The position numbers were made by a program, and so were the translations under genes. A model generated the notes under the pieces. That model was given only the letters and a program-made list of their open reading frames with translations, did not search any database and was not told the origin of the DNA. DNA of 16,144 bases from RQOF01 sp964461135 (GTDB lineage Bacteria > Calditrichota > Calditrichia > RBG-13-44-9): contig CAYWTB010000099.1 of NCBI GenBank assembly GCA_964461135.1, positions 1 to 16,144 on the forward strand, written 5' to 3'. Positions 1-7,455 of the stretch are shown here, piece after piece; position 1 is the first letter of the stretch; every line of letters begins with the position of its first letter.

Positions 1-126
1 GCTATGCCAAATTATCCTCAAAAATTTCTAGGGTGTTGCAAAGCGGAAAACAGGAAATCTCGTGATGAAACCCAGACCATGATGGATAATGGTTACATTG
101 CACCCCCGCCGGGGATAAAACTATAA
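1..126 (+). CDS. C-terminal end of an unidentified protein (5' partial)
   Basis: Frame 1 is open from the window edge to a TAA at 124-126, giving 41 codons that end in ...YIAPPPGIKL. An ATG at position 4 could make this a complete 40-residue ORF, but it has no ribosome binding site inside the window, so I read it as the tail of a gene that starts upstream. The main support is context: a strong intrinsic terminator starts 22 nt after the stop. It has two adjacent cysteines (GCC) and is rich in Lys, Arg and Glu. I do not recognise a family. It could also be chance open sequence. Confidence 0.4.
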   Translation, partial: AMPNYPQKFLGCCKAENRKSRDETQTMMDNGYIAPPPGIKL

Positions 127-147
127 TACGGGTCGATTTCTACCGAG

Positions 148-176
148 GGAGGTATCCACTGGATGCCTCCTTTTTT
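148..176 (+). terminator. Intrinsic terminator after the upstream gene
   Basis: A 10-bp stem GGAGGTATCC / GGATGCCTCC (one G-U pair) with the 3-nt loop ACT is followed directly by six T. It separates the upstream gene from the receiver-protein gene. Confidence 0.85.
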
Positions 177-190
177 AATAAAGCACGTTT

Positions 191-232
191 TGATAATGCA
201 TGCTGATGTGAACGTACACATCTGTATTATCA
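191..232. promoter_or_regulatory. Nested inverted repeat upstream of the receiver gene
   Basis: Outer arms TGATAAT (191-197) and ATTATCA (226-232) enclose inner arms GATGTG (205-210) and CACATC (217-222), which flank a central AACGTA. The inner 18 bp is a palindrome apart from one position. It lies just upstream of the predicted -35 of the next gene, where an operator or activator site would be. No known regulator site is assigned. Confidence 0.5.
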
Positions 233-236
233 TCAT

Positions 237-265
237 TTGATTTTTGTGTTCTGATTGAATATATT
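237..265 (+). promoter_or_regulatory. Sigma70-type promoter for the receiver gene
   Basis: TTGATT at 237-242 and TATATT at 260-265 are separated by 17 nt. Transcription would start near 272, about 20 nt before the chosen ATG. The TTG at 265 overlaps the -10, which argues against it as the start codon. Confidence 0.5.
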
Positions 266-291
266 TGTATGCAACGATAATGGAGTCGATG

Positions 292-642
292 ATGAAAAGA
301 ATTCTGGTGGTAGAGGATGAAGAGACCCAGAGAATTCTCTATGAGGTAGAATTTTCGGAGATGGGTTATAATGTCCAGCTGGCATCAGACGGAGAAGAAG
401 CCCTGGCCTTAGCCCGGGAAAATCGCCCGGATCTGGTTATCCTGGATATCCGCATGCCGGGTATCAGCGGGTTTGATGTTCTGCGCGACCTGCTGAATGA
501 TGAACCCCAGATCCCGATCATAATCAATACGGCCTATTCTCACTATAAAGGAAATTTCATGAGTTGGGCAGCTACCGAATACATCGTCAAGTCATCAGAT
601 CTTACCGAACTTAAAAAAGCCGTGAAACGAATTCTGAGATGA
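292..642 (+). CDS. Stand-alone response regulator receiver domain protein
   Basis: This 116-residue protein consists of one CheY-like receiver domain and nothing else. The acidic pocket is E8-D9-E10, the phosphoacceptor is D52 in LVILDIRMPG, the switch Thr is T80 and the conserved Lys is K100 (YIVKSSD). All residues needed for phosphotransfer are present. I chose the ATG at 292 because GGAG (282-285) lies 6 nt upstream; ATG 289 is possible. Family members accept phosphate from a histidine kinase and act by binding a partner protein, since there is no DNA-binding or enzymatic output domain. No kinase gene is adjacent, so the partner is unknown. An 8-bp hairpin follows the stop closely. The assignment to the receiver family is secure; the pathway is not. 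Confidence 0.93.
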   Translation: MKRILVVEDEETQRILYEVEFSEMGYNVQLASDGEEALALARENRPDLVILDIRMPGISGFDVLRDLLNDEPQIPIIINTAYSHYKGNFMSWAATEYIVKSSDLTELKKAVKRILR

Positions 643-673
643 AATCAAAAGCTTTTTCTGAGAGTAAAAATTA

Positions 674-695
674 TAATGGTTAACCTGAACCATTA
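674..695. other. Hairpin in the 643-1034 intergenic region
   Basis: The arms TAATGGTT (674-681) and AACCATTA (688-695) are perfectly complementary around the 6-nt loop AACCTG. There is no T-run on either side, so this is not a standard terminator. It may be an operator or mRNA 3'-end structure. The rest of the 392-nt gap has no convincing gene; it contains the terminator at 908-939. Confidence 0.4.
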
Positions 696-907
696 ATGAC
701 CTTTGCCACCGGGCACCAAGGCATAAAGAATTCACAGATTTTAAAGAAAAAGAAAATTTAGTCAGATAAATTCGATTGGAATTCTGCATTTTGTTTAACC
801 TGCAATAATTTCTGACTTTGTTTCTGGTGTCGTGGCGGTATGGTGTCTTGGGGTGATGTATGATCCAGGTTAACTGATTGCATCATTTCTTCAGAGAATT
901 TTTAGGC

Positions 908-939
908 ATAAGGGGCGTGATCATCCCCTTATTTTTTTT
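908..939 (+). terminator. Intrinsic terminator upstream of ptb
   Basis: Perfect 8-bp arms ATAAGGGG (908-915) and CCCCTTAT (925-932) with a 9-nt loop are followed by a run of T. It lies 266 nt after the receiver stop with no convincing ORF in between. It therefore ends either a long 3' UTR or an unannotated small RNA, and insulates ptb from the receiver gene. Confidence 0.8.
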
Positions 940-1034
940 AGCGGTTGAAGGCTACTCAATTTTTATTATTTCTTGATAATTTTATCACCTGTTTCTAAAT
1001 TTTACGGGTAACACGTCAGCATGGGTTTCATGAT

Positions 1035-1934
1035 ATGATAAAAAATTTTTCTCAGCTGGTAGATGACGTCAAATCTTCCAAAAATCGACGGATATCCGTA
1101 GCGGTAGCCCAGGATGCGGATGTTCTGGAGGCCCTTGACAAGGCGAAAAAATCCGATCTCGCGGATGCCATTCTGGTGGGGAACCAGAAAAAGATTGAAC
1201 AGTTGGCCAGGGAGAGTCATATAGAACTTTCTCAATTTGATATATTAAATGTTATCGAAGAGAGTGCGGCGGTGGAGGCAGCCATTCAACTGGTGCGGGA
1301 TCGGAAGGCAGATGTATTAATGAAAGGTCTCTGCTCCACTGCTACATTGATGAAGGGGGTACTTGATAAGGATTCTGGGCTGCGCCAGAGCGGACTGTTA
1401 TCCCATGTGGCCATTTTTGAAATCTCATCCTATCATAAACTCATTTTGATGTCCGATGCCGCCCTGAATATTGCGCCTTCCCTGCTGGAAAAGGTCCAGA
1501 TCTGCGAAAATGCAATTGCGGTTGCCCGCAATCTTGGAATCTCCCGACCGAAAGTGGCCATGATCACTGCTGTTGAAAAAATTAATCCCGCCAAAATGCC
1601 TGCCACGGCTGATGCGGCCATTATCGCCAAAATGTCGGATCGCGGCCAGATTAAAGGGGCTGTAATTGACGGGCCCCTGGCTCTGGATAACGCCTTTTCC
1701 AGGAAATCTTGTGAAATAAAAGGGATTAACAGTGAGGTTGGCGGTGATGCGGATATTGCCATCGTACCGGAAATTGAAACAGGTAATGTATTCTATAAAT
1801 TGATGAGTTATCTGGCTGGTGCTAAAACGGCGGGAATTATTGTCGGTGCCAGAGTGCCGATTGTATTAACCTCGCGGGCCGATTCAGAGGAAACCAAATT
1901 TCTCTCCATTGCAACAGCAGCCCGGGTTTCATGA
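1035..1934 (+). CDS. ptb: Phosphate butyryltransferase
   Basis: The 299-residue product matches the length and sequence style of the phosphate acetyl/butyryltransferase family, with the characteristic stretches DADVLEALDKA, ADVLMKGLCSTATLMKGVLD and a C-terminal half containing ITAVEKINPAKMPATADAA. The enzyme converts butyryl-CoA and phosphate to butyryl-phosphate and CoA in the cytoplasm. Branched acyl-CoAs are also used by some members. The butyrate kinase gene follows after 15 nt, the classical ptb-buk arrangement, so the pair should make butyrate and ATP, or activate butyrate in reverse. The ATG at 1035 has no clear Shine-Dalgarno; nearby upstream ATGs at 1021 and 1030 run into a stop at once, so 1035 is the only sensible start. 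Pta activity is a less likely alternative given the neighbour. Confidence 0.93.
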   Translation: MIKNFSQLVDDVKSSKNRRISVAVAQDADVLEALDKAKKSDLADAILVGNQKKIEQLARESHIELSQFDILNVIEESAAVEAAIQLVRDRKADVLMKGLCSTATLMKGVLDKDSGLRQSGLLSHVAIFEISSYHKLILMSDAALNIAPSLLEKVQICENAIAVARNLGISRPKVAMITAVEKINPAKMPATADAAIIAKMSDRGQIKGAVIDGPLALDNAFSRKSCEIKGINSEVGGDADIAIVPEIETGNVFYKLMSYLAGAKTAGIIVGARVPIVLTSRADSEETKFLSIATAARVS

Positions 1935-1949
1935 GTCAAAGGATAGAGT

Positions 1950-3023
1950 ATGAGTGAGCCCCATATACTGGTAATTAATCCGGGATCTACCTCTACCAAA
2001 GTTTCCCTTTTCGAGGGTGAGCGGGAATATTTTGCCGGCACTATTGAACACCGGCTGGAAGACCTGGCCAGGTTTAACCGTGCCTCTGATCAGGATTTAT
2101 ACCGGATGGAATTGATTATCGAATGTCTTCACAATGAGAAAATCGATGTAAGCAGGATTAAAGCCATTGTAGGGAGGGGAGGGCTGTTGAAACCCATTGA
2201 AGGGGGAACCTACCGGGTTAACCAACAAATGGTGGCGGATTTGCGACGCGGTGTTCAGGGTGACCATCCCAGTAATTGTGGTGGACTAATTGCTTATACC
2301 ATTGCTAAAAATATAAATTGTGATGCATTTATTGTTGATCCGGTAGTGGTAGATGAATTACATGAGCTGGCCAGGCTTTCGGGAATGCCCCTCATTCAGA
2401 GACGCAGTATTTTCCATGCGTTGAATCAAAAGGCGGTAGCACGGCAGGTTGCTGATAACCTCGGCAAAAAATATATTGAGGTGAATGTGATCGTGGCGCA
2501 TCTGGGAGGAGGGATCACCGTTGGAGCTCACCGGCACGGAAAGGTGATAGATGTTAACAACGGACTCGACGGTGATGGGCCCTATTCACCCGAACGATCC
2601 GGAGATGTTCCGGTGGGTGATCTGGTGAAGGTCTGTTTTTCGGGTGAGTATACCTTTGCCGACATGAAAAAACTTATTAAAGGTCATGGCGGTGTAGTGG
2701 CTTATCTGGGTACGAATGATATGAAGCTGGTGGAAAGTGAAGTGGAAAAAGGGAACCGGGAGTACCGTCTGATATTTGAAGGTCTGGCTTACCAGGTGGC
2801 AAAATCCATCGGATCCTGTGCAACGGTTCTGAACGGAGAGGTGGATGCTGTTTGTATCAGTGGAGGACTGGCCCATTCAAAACTCATGGTGGGATGGGTG
2901 GAGGAGCGCGTGAAATGGATTGCTCCGGTAATGGTGTTTCCGGGAGAGGAAGAGATGAAATCCCTGGCACTGGGAGCATTGAGGGTTCTACGGGGAGAAG
3001 AAGAGGCAAAAGAATATAATTAG
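1950..3023 (+). CDS. buk: Butyrate kinase
   Basis: The 357-residue protein belongs to the acetate/butyrate kinase (ASKHA) family. The N-terminal phosphate-binding motif is NPGSTSTK (residues 10-17), followed by the butyrate-kinase type GRGGLLKPIEGGTY and the central motif AHLGGGITVGAHRHG. It phosphorylates ADP with butyryl-phosphate, giving butyrate and ATP. AAAGGA at 1938-1943 sits 6 nt before the ATG, and only 15 nt separate it from ptb, so the two are surely co-transcribed. Length is normal for Buk. Substrate range (butyrate, isobutyrate, isovalerate) cannot be read from sequence. No terminator is seen after the stop. Confidence 0.95.
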   Translation: MSEPHILVINPGSTSTKVSLFEGEREYFAGTIEHRLEDLARFNRASDQDLYRMELIIECLHNEKIDVSRIKAIVGRGGLLKPIEGGTYRVNQQMVADLRRGVQGDHPSNCGGLIAYTIAKNINCDAFIVDPVVVDELHELARLSGMPLIQRRSIFHALNQKAVARQVADNLGKKYIEVNVIVAHLGGGITVGAHRHGKVIDVNNGLDGDGPYSPERSGDVPVGDLVKVCFSGEYTFADMKKLIKGHGGVVAYLGTNDMKLVESEVEKGNREYRLIFEGLAYQVAKSIGSCATVLNGEVDAVCISGGLAHSKLMVGWVEERVKWIAPVMVFPGEEEMKSLALGALRVLRGEEEAKEYN

Positions 3024-3251
3024 GAACCATCCGTAAAATCCGAAATTTAATGGGATTAGTTCATGAATTAACTATGAAGGCTGCAGGGCATTAAGAATTT
3101 AAAAGACATGAAAAAAATCGTATCAATTTTATCTGTTTATTTGAAAATTTGAAATTCTAATAGATTTATACTGCCTTTAATTTTGTATCTAAGTAATCTG
3201 GTAGTTGTGAATGATACAGGTTAATAAAAGAAAGTCAGAAGGAGTGAAAAT

Positions 3252-3464
3252 ATTAAAGTCACCATAAAAGTTCCGGACATGGCCTGCAATCACTGCAAAA
3301 TGACCATAGAGCATTCGGTAAGTTCAATAAATAATGTTCAGGATGTTAAGGTTAATCTGGATAATAAGCAGGTGGAGGTTTCCGGAAATTTTGAAGTCAG
3401 TGATATCGTAAATGCTATCCAGAATTTGGGTTATACTGCAGAACAGATTTTAAATATTCAATAG
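3252..3464 (+). CDS. HMA-domain metal-binding protein, probable AUU start
   Basis: This is a complete 70-residue heavy-metal-associated (HMA/CopZ-like) fold: beta strand KVTIKVPDM, metal site MACNHC (Cys12, Cys15), then helix and strands through LDNKQVEVSGNFE and LGYTAEQIL. Such proteins bind Cu(I) or a similar soft metal ion and pass it to a P-type ATPase. No ATPase or metal regulator is nearby. The first ATG in frame (3279) lies inside the domain and would remove the first beta strand. The frame is open back to 3228 without ATG, GTG or TTG. ATT at 3252 has AAGGAG (3239-3244) 7 nt upstream and gives exactly the expected N-terminus (x-KVTIKVPDM). A start at AUU, or a 1-bp indel in the adjacent A-run, explains this. 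Domain assignment is firm; start is inferred. Confidence 0.85.
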   Translation: MKVTIKVPDMACNHCKMTIEHSVSSINNVQDVKVNLDNKQVEVSGNFEVSDIVNAIQNLGYTAEQILNIQ

Positions 3465-3563
3465 TAAGAGATGGTCCTGCAGGAAAGAATGATATATTTT
3501 CCTTGTATGTAAAAACATCATTTGTAATTTGCGTTTGATAAAAAAACTTCGGGGAGAATTCTT

Positions 3564-4742
3564 ATGCCGGTCAGAAAACTAAAGGAGAATATCTACTCGG
3601 TAGGTGCAATTGACTGGGACAGGACCCTGTTTGATGCCCTCATTCCCCTGCCGCATGGAACCAGTTACAATGCCTACCTGATTAAAGGGAAAGAAAAAAC
3701 TGCCCTGATCGATACCGTTGAACCCTATAAATGGTCGGTACTTAAAAATAATTTATCTCTACTTAAAACAGATTATCTGGATTATGTTATCTCCAATCAT
3801 GCCGAACAGGATCATTCCGGTTCATTGCCACAGATTTTAGACCAGTTTCCGGAGGCCACTCTGGTAACCGGAAAAAAGGGCCGGGATATGCTGCTTCCCC
3901 TGCTGGGTCTCCCGGAAGACAGGATTATGGTGATTGAGGACCGGACACAACTCTCACTGGGCGACAAGACCCTGGAGTTTATCTTTGCTCCCTGGGTTCA
4001 CTGGCCCGAAACAATGTTTACCTATCTGCAGGAAGACCAGATTCTGTTCAGCTGCGACCTCTTCGGGGCACACCTGGCTAGCAGCGATCTGTTTGCCTCC
4101 CGCATTGAGAATGCAGCGGAAGAGGCCAAGCGCTATTATGCCGAAATTATGATGCCATTTGCGGGTCGAATAGTCAAACATCTGGAGACAATTTCACAAT
4201 TTCCCCTCAAAATGATTGCACCCAGCCACGGACCGGTATATGATAAACCGGAGACCATCCTTTCCGCCTACCATGAATGGGTCTCAGAGAAAGTGAAAAA
4301 TCAGGTTGTACTGATTTATGTATCCATGCATGGCAGTACCGAGCATTTGGCCATGCGGCTGGCAGATGCCCTGATTCACCGGGGTATTACCGTCCTGCCT
4401 TTCAATACCATCTCTGCCAGTCTGGGTGAAATTGCCCTGGCACTGGTTGATGCGGCCACAGTTATGATCGCATCCCCGGCCGTACTGATGGGATTGCATC
4501 CTAATATTCTATATGCCGCTTATGTCATGAGCCTGCTCAAACCCAGGACAAAATTCGCCGGCCTGATCGGTTCCTATGGGTGGGCTAATAAAATGGTGAA
4601 CCAGCTCACGGATTTACTGGACGGATCAGGAATCGAATTGCTGGATCCTTTACTTATCAAAGGTTTTCCCACCCGCGAAGATTATGAATCCATAGATGAA
4701 CTGGCGGAATTAATTCAGCAGAAACACCAACAACTGATTTAA
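3564..4742 (+). CDS. fprA: Flavodiiron protein (A-type flavoprotein), O2/NO reductase
   Basis: The 392-residue protein has an N-terminal metallo-beta-lactamase-like domain (about 1-245) and a C-terminal flavodoxin domain (about 246-392) with an FMN phosphate loop SMHGSTE (254-260). All diiron ligands are visible: H79, E81 and D83 in SNHAEQDHSG, H146 in WVHWPE, D165 in SCDLFG and H222 in PSHGP. The family reduces O2 to water and/or NO to N2O in the cytoplasm of anaerobes. No rubredoxin or flavin reductase domain is fused, so the electron donor must be separate. GGGGAG at 3551-3556 is 7 nt from the ATG. A c554-like cytochrome gene follows after 37 nt, suggesting one operon. O2 versus NO preference cannot be read. 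Confidence 0.95.
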   Translation: MPVRKLKENIYSVGAIDWDRTLFDALIPLPHGTSYNAYLIKGKEKTALIDTVEPYKWSVLKNNLSLLKTDYLDYVISNHAEQDHSGSLPQILDQFPEATLVTGKKGRDMLLPLLGLPEDRIMVIEDRTQLSLGDKTLEFIFAPWVHWPETMFTYLQEDQILFSCDLFGAHLASSDLFASRIENAAEEAKRYYAEIMMPFAGRIVKHLETISQFPLKMIAPSHGPVYDKPETILSAYHEWVSEKVKNQVVLIYVSMHGSTEHLAMRLADALIHRGITVLPFNTISASLGEIALALVDAATVMIASPAVLMGLHPNILYAAYVMSLLKPRTKFAGLIGSYGWANKMVNQLTDLLDGSGIELLDPLLIKGFPTREDYESIDELAELIQQKHQQLI

Positions 4743-4779
4743 ATCCAACATCAAACTATCAGGAAGGAGTGATTTTTCT

Positions 4780-6126
4780 ATGAGAATAGTTATTACCGGA
4801 ATTATGCTGCTGGGGATGGGATGTTTTTTCGCAGGTGCTCAGGATCTGCCCTCGGGTGATGCGGCACTGGGTACAAAAAGTTATGATCAGTATGAGAAAC
4901 CTGAGGCCTGTGAAAGCTGTCATGTGGATTTTTACCAGCAATGGACACAGTCCATGATGTCCCAGGCGTATACCCATCACTGGGATGAAATTGAGTACTT
5001 TAAACTGGCAGTGCCTCATGCTGAGAAAGATGAAATGGTAGCCGGCGTAAAGGCGGGATGTAATGGTTGCCATGCCCCCATGGCTTTTATGTCAGGCAAA
5101 GTGCCACCCCCGAGACCGGAAGAAAACACCCGGGCCAATGAGGCGGTTTCCTGCGATATATGCCATACTATCAAAGGCGCCGGAGAAGATATTGTCTATA
5201 ATTTTAATTATATTTCCAGTCCGGGTCGCCTGAAATACGGGAACAAGGAAGGAAAATCTTCCCCTCATCATGACACCAAATACCTTGAATTCACCACCAC
5301 CCCGAAACTGTGCGGGTCCTGTCACAACGAAAAAAGTCCCTATGGTGTTTGGGTAAAAGCCACGCAGCTGGAATGGGAAGCAGGACCCTATGCTGCTGAA
5401 AACGTACGCTGCCAGGATTGCCATATGCCGAAGTTTGAGGGTAAAAATGCAAAAATGTCTCAGACGGAAAAAATTTCCCAGCATTACTTCCCCGGGGCTC
5501 ATGTGGAGGCCAAGTTAAAAGGCGTGGCGGAAATAGTTATTTATCCCCTGGAACGGGAAGTCAGTTATGATGTTCCGGCGGTTTTAAGGGTTCAGCTCTA
5601 CAATGCCAAAGCCGGGCACAAGATTCCGACCGGTTCGGTGGAAGACCGCATCATGTGGCTGCATGTAACCGCTACCGATTCCAAGGGGAATGTTTATCAT
5701 CTGCCGGTAGACAAAAAAGGATTTGAAGGAGAAGAATATACCATTGCTGCAGATGTTCTGGCCTATCAGGACATGGGAATTCCTCTGGGAATACCTGATT
5801 TCAAAGGAGTTCAGAGAGACGGAGTTCCGATTGGGGACCGGATTTTCCGGATGCCGTATTTCGATCCGCAGGGCCGGATGACCATCATGCAGTGGAATAC
5901 CAAATCCCAGGGTGTGGATTACCGCATCGGCCCGCGGGAAGCCAAATCAGAAACCTTTACCTGGGAAATGCCGGCAGATATTCCTCTGGGAAAGGTTTAT
6001 TTTACCGCAGAGCTTAATTACAGCAAACTTGTTAAACCGGTGGCTGATTATCTGAATGTTCCGGAAGAAGAGAGCGAGCCCGTGCTAATTAATAAGGCAA
6101 CGACATGGATTGAGGTATACGACTAG
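4780..6126 (+). CDS. Secreted pentahaem c-type cytochrome, cytochrome c554-like
   Basis: The 448-residue protein begins with a signal peptide (about 1-20, cleavage near AGA/Q). Five CXXCH haem-binding motifs follow: CESCH 44-48, CNGCH 94-98, CDICH 125-129, CGSCH 178-182 and CQDCH 211-215. Several other His residues (THH 65-67, PHH 162-164) can act as distal ligands. The haem part resembles the cytochrome c554 family. Residues from about 245 on contain no haem motif and look beta-rich, with the GHKIPTG motif often found in the C-terminal domains of multihaem cytochromes. It should be periplasmic or surface-exposed and carry electrons. AAGGAG at 4764-4769 precedes the ATG, and the barrel gene starts 15 nt downstream. 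The redox partner and substrate are unknown; catalytic activity cannot be excluded. Confidence 0.9.
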   Translation: MRIVITGIMLLGMGCFFAGAQDLPSGDAALGTKSYDQYEKPEACESCHVDFYQQWTQSMMSQAYTHHWDEIEYFKLAVPHAEKDEMVAGVKAGCNGCHAPMAFMSGKVPPPRPEENTRANEAVSCDICHTIKGAGEDIVYNFNYISSPGRLKYGNKEGKSSPHHDTKYLEFTTTPKLCGSCHNEKSPYGVWVKATQLEWEAGPYAAENVRCQDCHMPKFEGKNAKMSQTEKISQHYFPGAHVEAKLKGVAEIVIYPLEREVSYDVPAVLRVQLYNAKAGHKIPTGSVEDRIMWLHVTATDSKGNVYHLPVDKKGFEGEEYTIAADVLAYQDMGIPLGIPDFKGVQRDGVPIGDRIFRMPYFDPQGRMTIMQWNTKSQGVDYRIGPREAKSETFTWEMPADIPLGKVYFTAELNYSKLVKPVADYLNVPEEESEPVLINKATTWIEVYD

Positions 6127-6141
6127 AAAGGAGAGGCGGTC

Positions 6142-7317
6142 ATGTTTAATAAAACGTTAGTTCTATCATTAGTGTTAGTCGCTTTTACATTGATGGCCCT
6201 GTGGACAACCACGGCTGATGCCATACCGGCATTTGCCAGGAAATATAAAATATCATGTACCACCTGCCATGCCCCCATCCCAAAACTCAAACCCTACGGT
6301 CTGGAGTTTGCCGGAAATGGTTTTGTTATTCCTGAGGACGAAAGCGAACGCGACTACGTTTCGGCCGGTGATCCCCTATTGTGGTTGAACAGGGATTTCC
6401 CTATTGCGGCGCGGTTTGATGCCTATGGACTTTATAATTCGGAAGGGTCGGTGGAAAAGGATTTCCAGGTTCCCTGGGGAGTAAAATTGTTGTCGGGAGG
6501 GGTCCTGTATAAAAATATCGGGTATTATTTCTATTTTTATCTGTCGGAAGAAGGAAAAGTTGCCGGTCTGGAAGATGCGTATCTCCATTTCAATAACATA
6601 TTTAAGACCAACCTGGACCTTATGGTGGGTCAGTTTCAAACCTCAGATCCCCTCATGAAACGAGAACTTCGTCTGACTTTTCAGGACTATATTTTATATA
6701 CCCGCACCATCGGTGATTCACGGATTGATCTGACCTACGATCGCGGAATCATGATGACTTACGGAATTGAAAAAACCGGGACTGATCTGGTAGGCCTGGT
6801 AGTAAACGGAAATGGCATCGGTGCGGCGGATGAAGAACAGTTTGATGATGATAATACTAAGAATTTTGCTGCCCGGGTAGCCCAGGGAATCGGAGATATG
6901 ATAACAGTGGGGGGATTTTATTACTGGGGAAAGGAAAAATATGAAGTCAACGGTTCCAGGAACAGGGTCTACTATGTGGGACCGGATGTGAATGTTAACC
7001 TGGGAATACTGGAATTTACCGGGCAGTATTTATGGCGGGAGGATAGTAATCCCTTCTTCCTTATTAATGCCCGGAAGAGGAAATCAAACGGTTTGATTGG
7101 CGAGTTGATCTACGCCCCGCAAAGGGATCGCTCGCGCTATTACCTGATTGGTTTATACAACTGGTTTGACTCGGAAGTGGATTCGGCAGACTATGAATCC
7201 ATAACACTTGGCGGAACTTACCTGCTGGCGAGAAACCTGCGGCTGGTGCTCGAATATACGCGCGATATTCAATACAAAGCTAACCGGGCTGTGCTGGGTT
7301 TTGTGAGTGCGTTCTAG
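6142..7317 (+). CDS. Outer-membrane beta-barrel protein with N-terminal haem motif
   Basis: The 391-residue product has a signal peptide (about 1-27, ending TADA). Then comes a short segment ARKYKISCTTCHAPIPKLKP with one CXXCH haem site (39-43), of a kind found in proteins with the pattern ARxYxxxCxxCHxxxPxLxxFGxxF. From about residue 85 the sequence alternates aromatic and polar residues (YYFYFYLSEE, YYLIGLYNWF, LRLVLEYTRD) and ends in Phe, typical of an outer-membrane barrel. AAAGGAG at 6127-6133 is 8 nt before the ATG. It lies 15 nt after the pentahaem cytochrome and before a strong terminator, so it is probably the last gene of that operon. I infer a role as a porin that receives or passes electrons through its own haem; simple solute transport is the alternative. 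Confidence 0.85.
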   Translation: MFNKTLVLSLVLVAFTLMALWTTTADAIPAFARKYKISCTTCHAPIPKLKPYGLEFAGNGFVIPEDESERDYVSAGDPLLWLNRDFPIAARFDAYGLYNSEGSVEKDFQVPWGVKLLSGGVLYKNIGYYFYFYLSEEGKVAGLEDAYLHFNNIFKTNLDLMVGQFQTSDPLMKRELRLTFQDYILYTRTIGDSRIDLTYDRGIMMTYGIEKTGTDLVGLVVNGNGIGAADEEQFDDDNTKNFAARVAQGIGDMITVGGFYYWGKEKYEVNGSRNRVYYVGPDVNVNLGILEFTGQYLWREDSNPFFLINARKRKSNGLIGELIYAPQRDRSRYYLIGLYNWFDSEVDSADYESITLGGTYLLARNLRLVLEYTRDIQYKANRAVLGFVSAF

Positions 7318-7340
7318 ACAGTGATTTATTTTTTAGTCTG

Positions 7341-7376
7341 AAGCCCGCAAGTCGTTACCTGCGGGCTTTTCTTTTT
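7341..7376 (+). terminator. Intrinsic terminator of the cytochrome operon
   Basis: A perfect 9-bp stem AAGCCCGCA (7341-7349) / TGCGGGCTT (7360-7368) is followed by TTCTTTTT, starting 24 nt after the barrel stop codon. Confidence 0.93.
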
Positions 7377-7455
7377 GGGAACTTATATTTCCTGGTTTCA
7401 TATGACTATTACACATATCGGACGGAAATGACACACACTGTAAAAGAGGCATTAT

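Noticed and set aside
674..695. Terminator of the receiver gene
   Set aside because: The hairpin is perfect but is not followed by a T-run on either strand.
973..988. FNR/CRP-type site upstream of ptb (TTGATAATTTTATCA)
   Set aside because: The arms are symmetrical, but the spacing is 6 rather than 4 nt for FNR and does not fit the CRP core either; an AT-rich palindrome may be chance.
5092..5502. A 136-codon ORF on the minus strand
   Set aside because: It is antisense to the pentahaem cytochrome, whose five CXXCH motifs and signal peptide establish the plus-strand frame.
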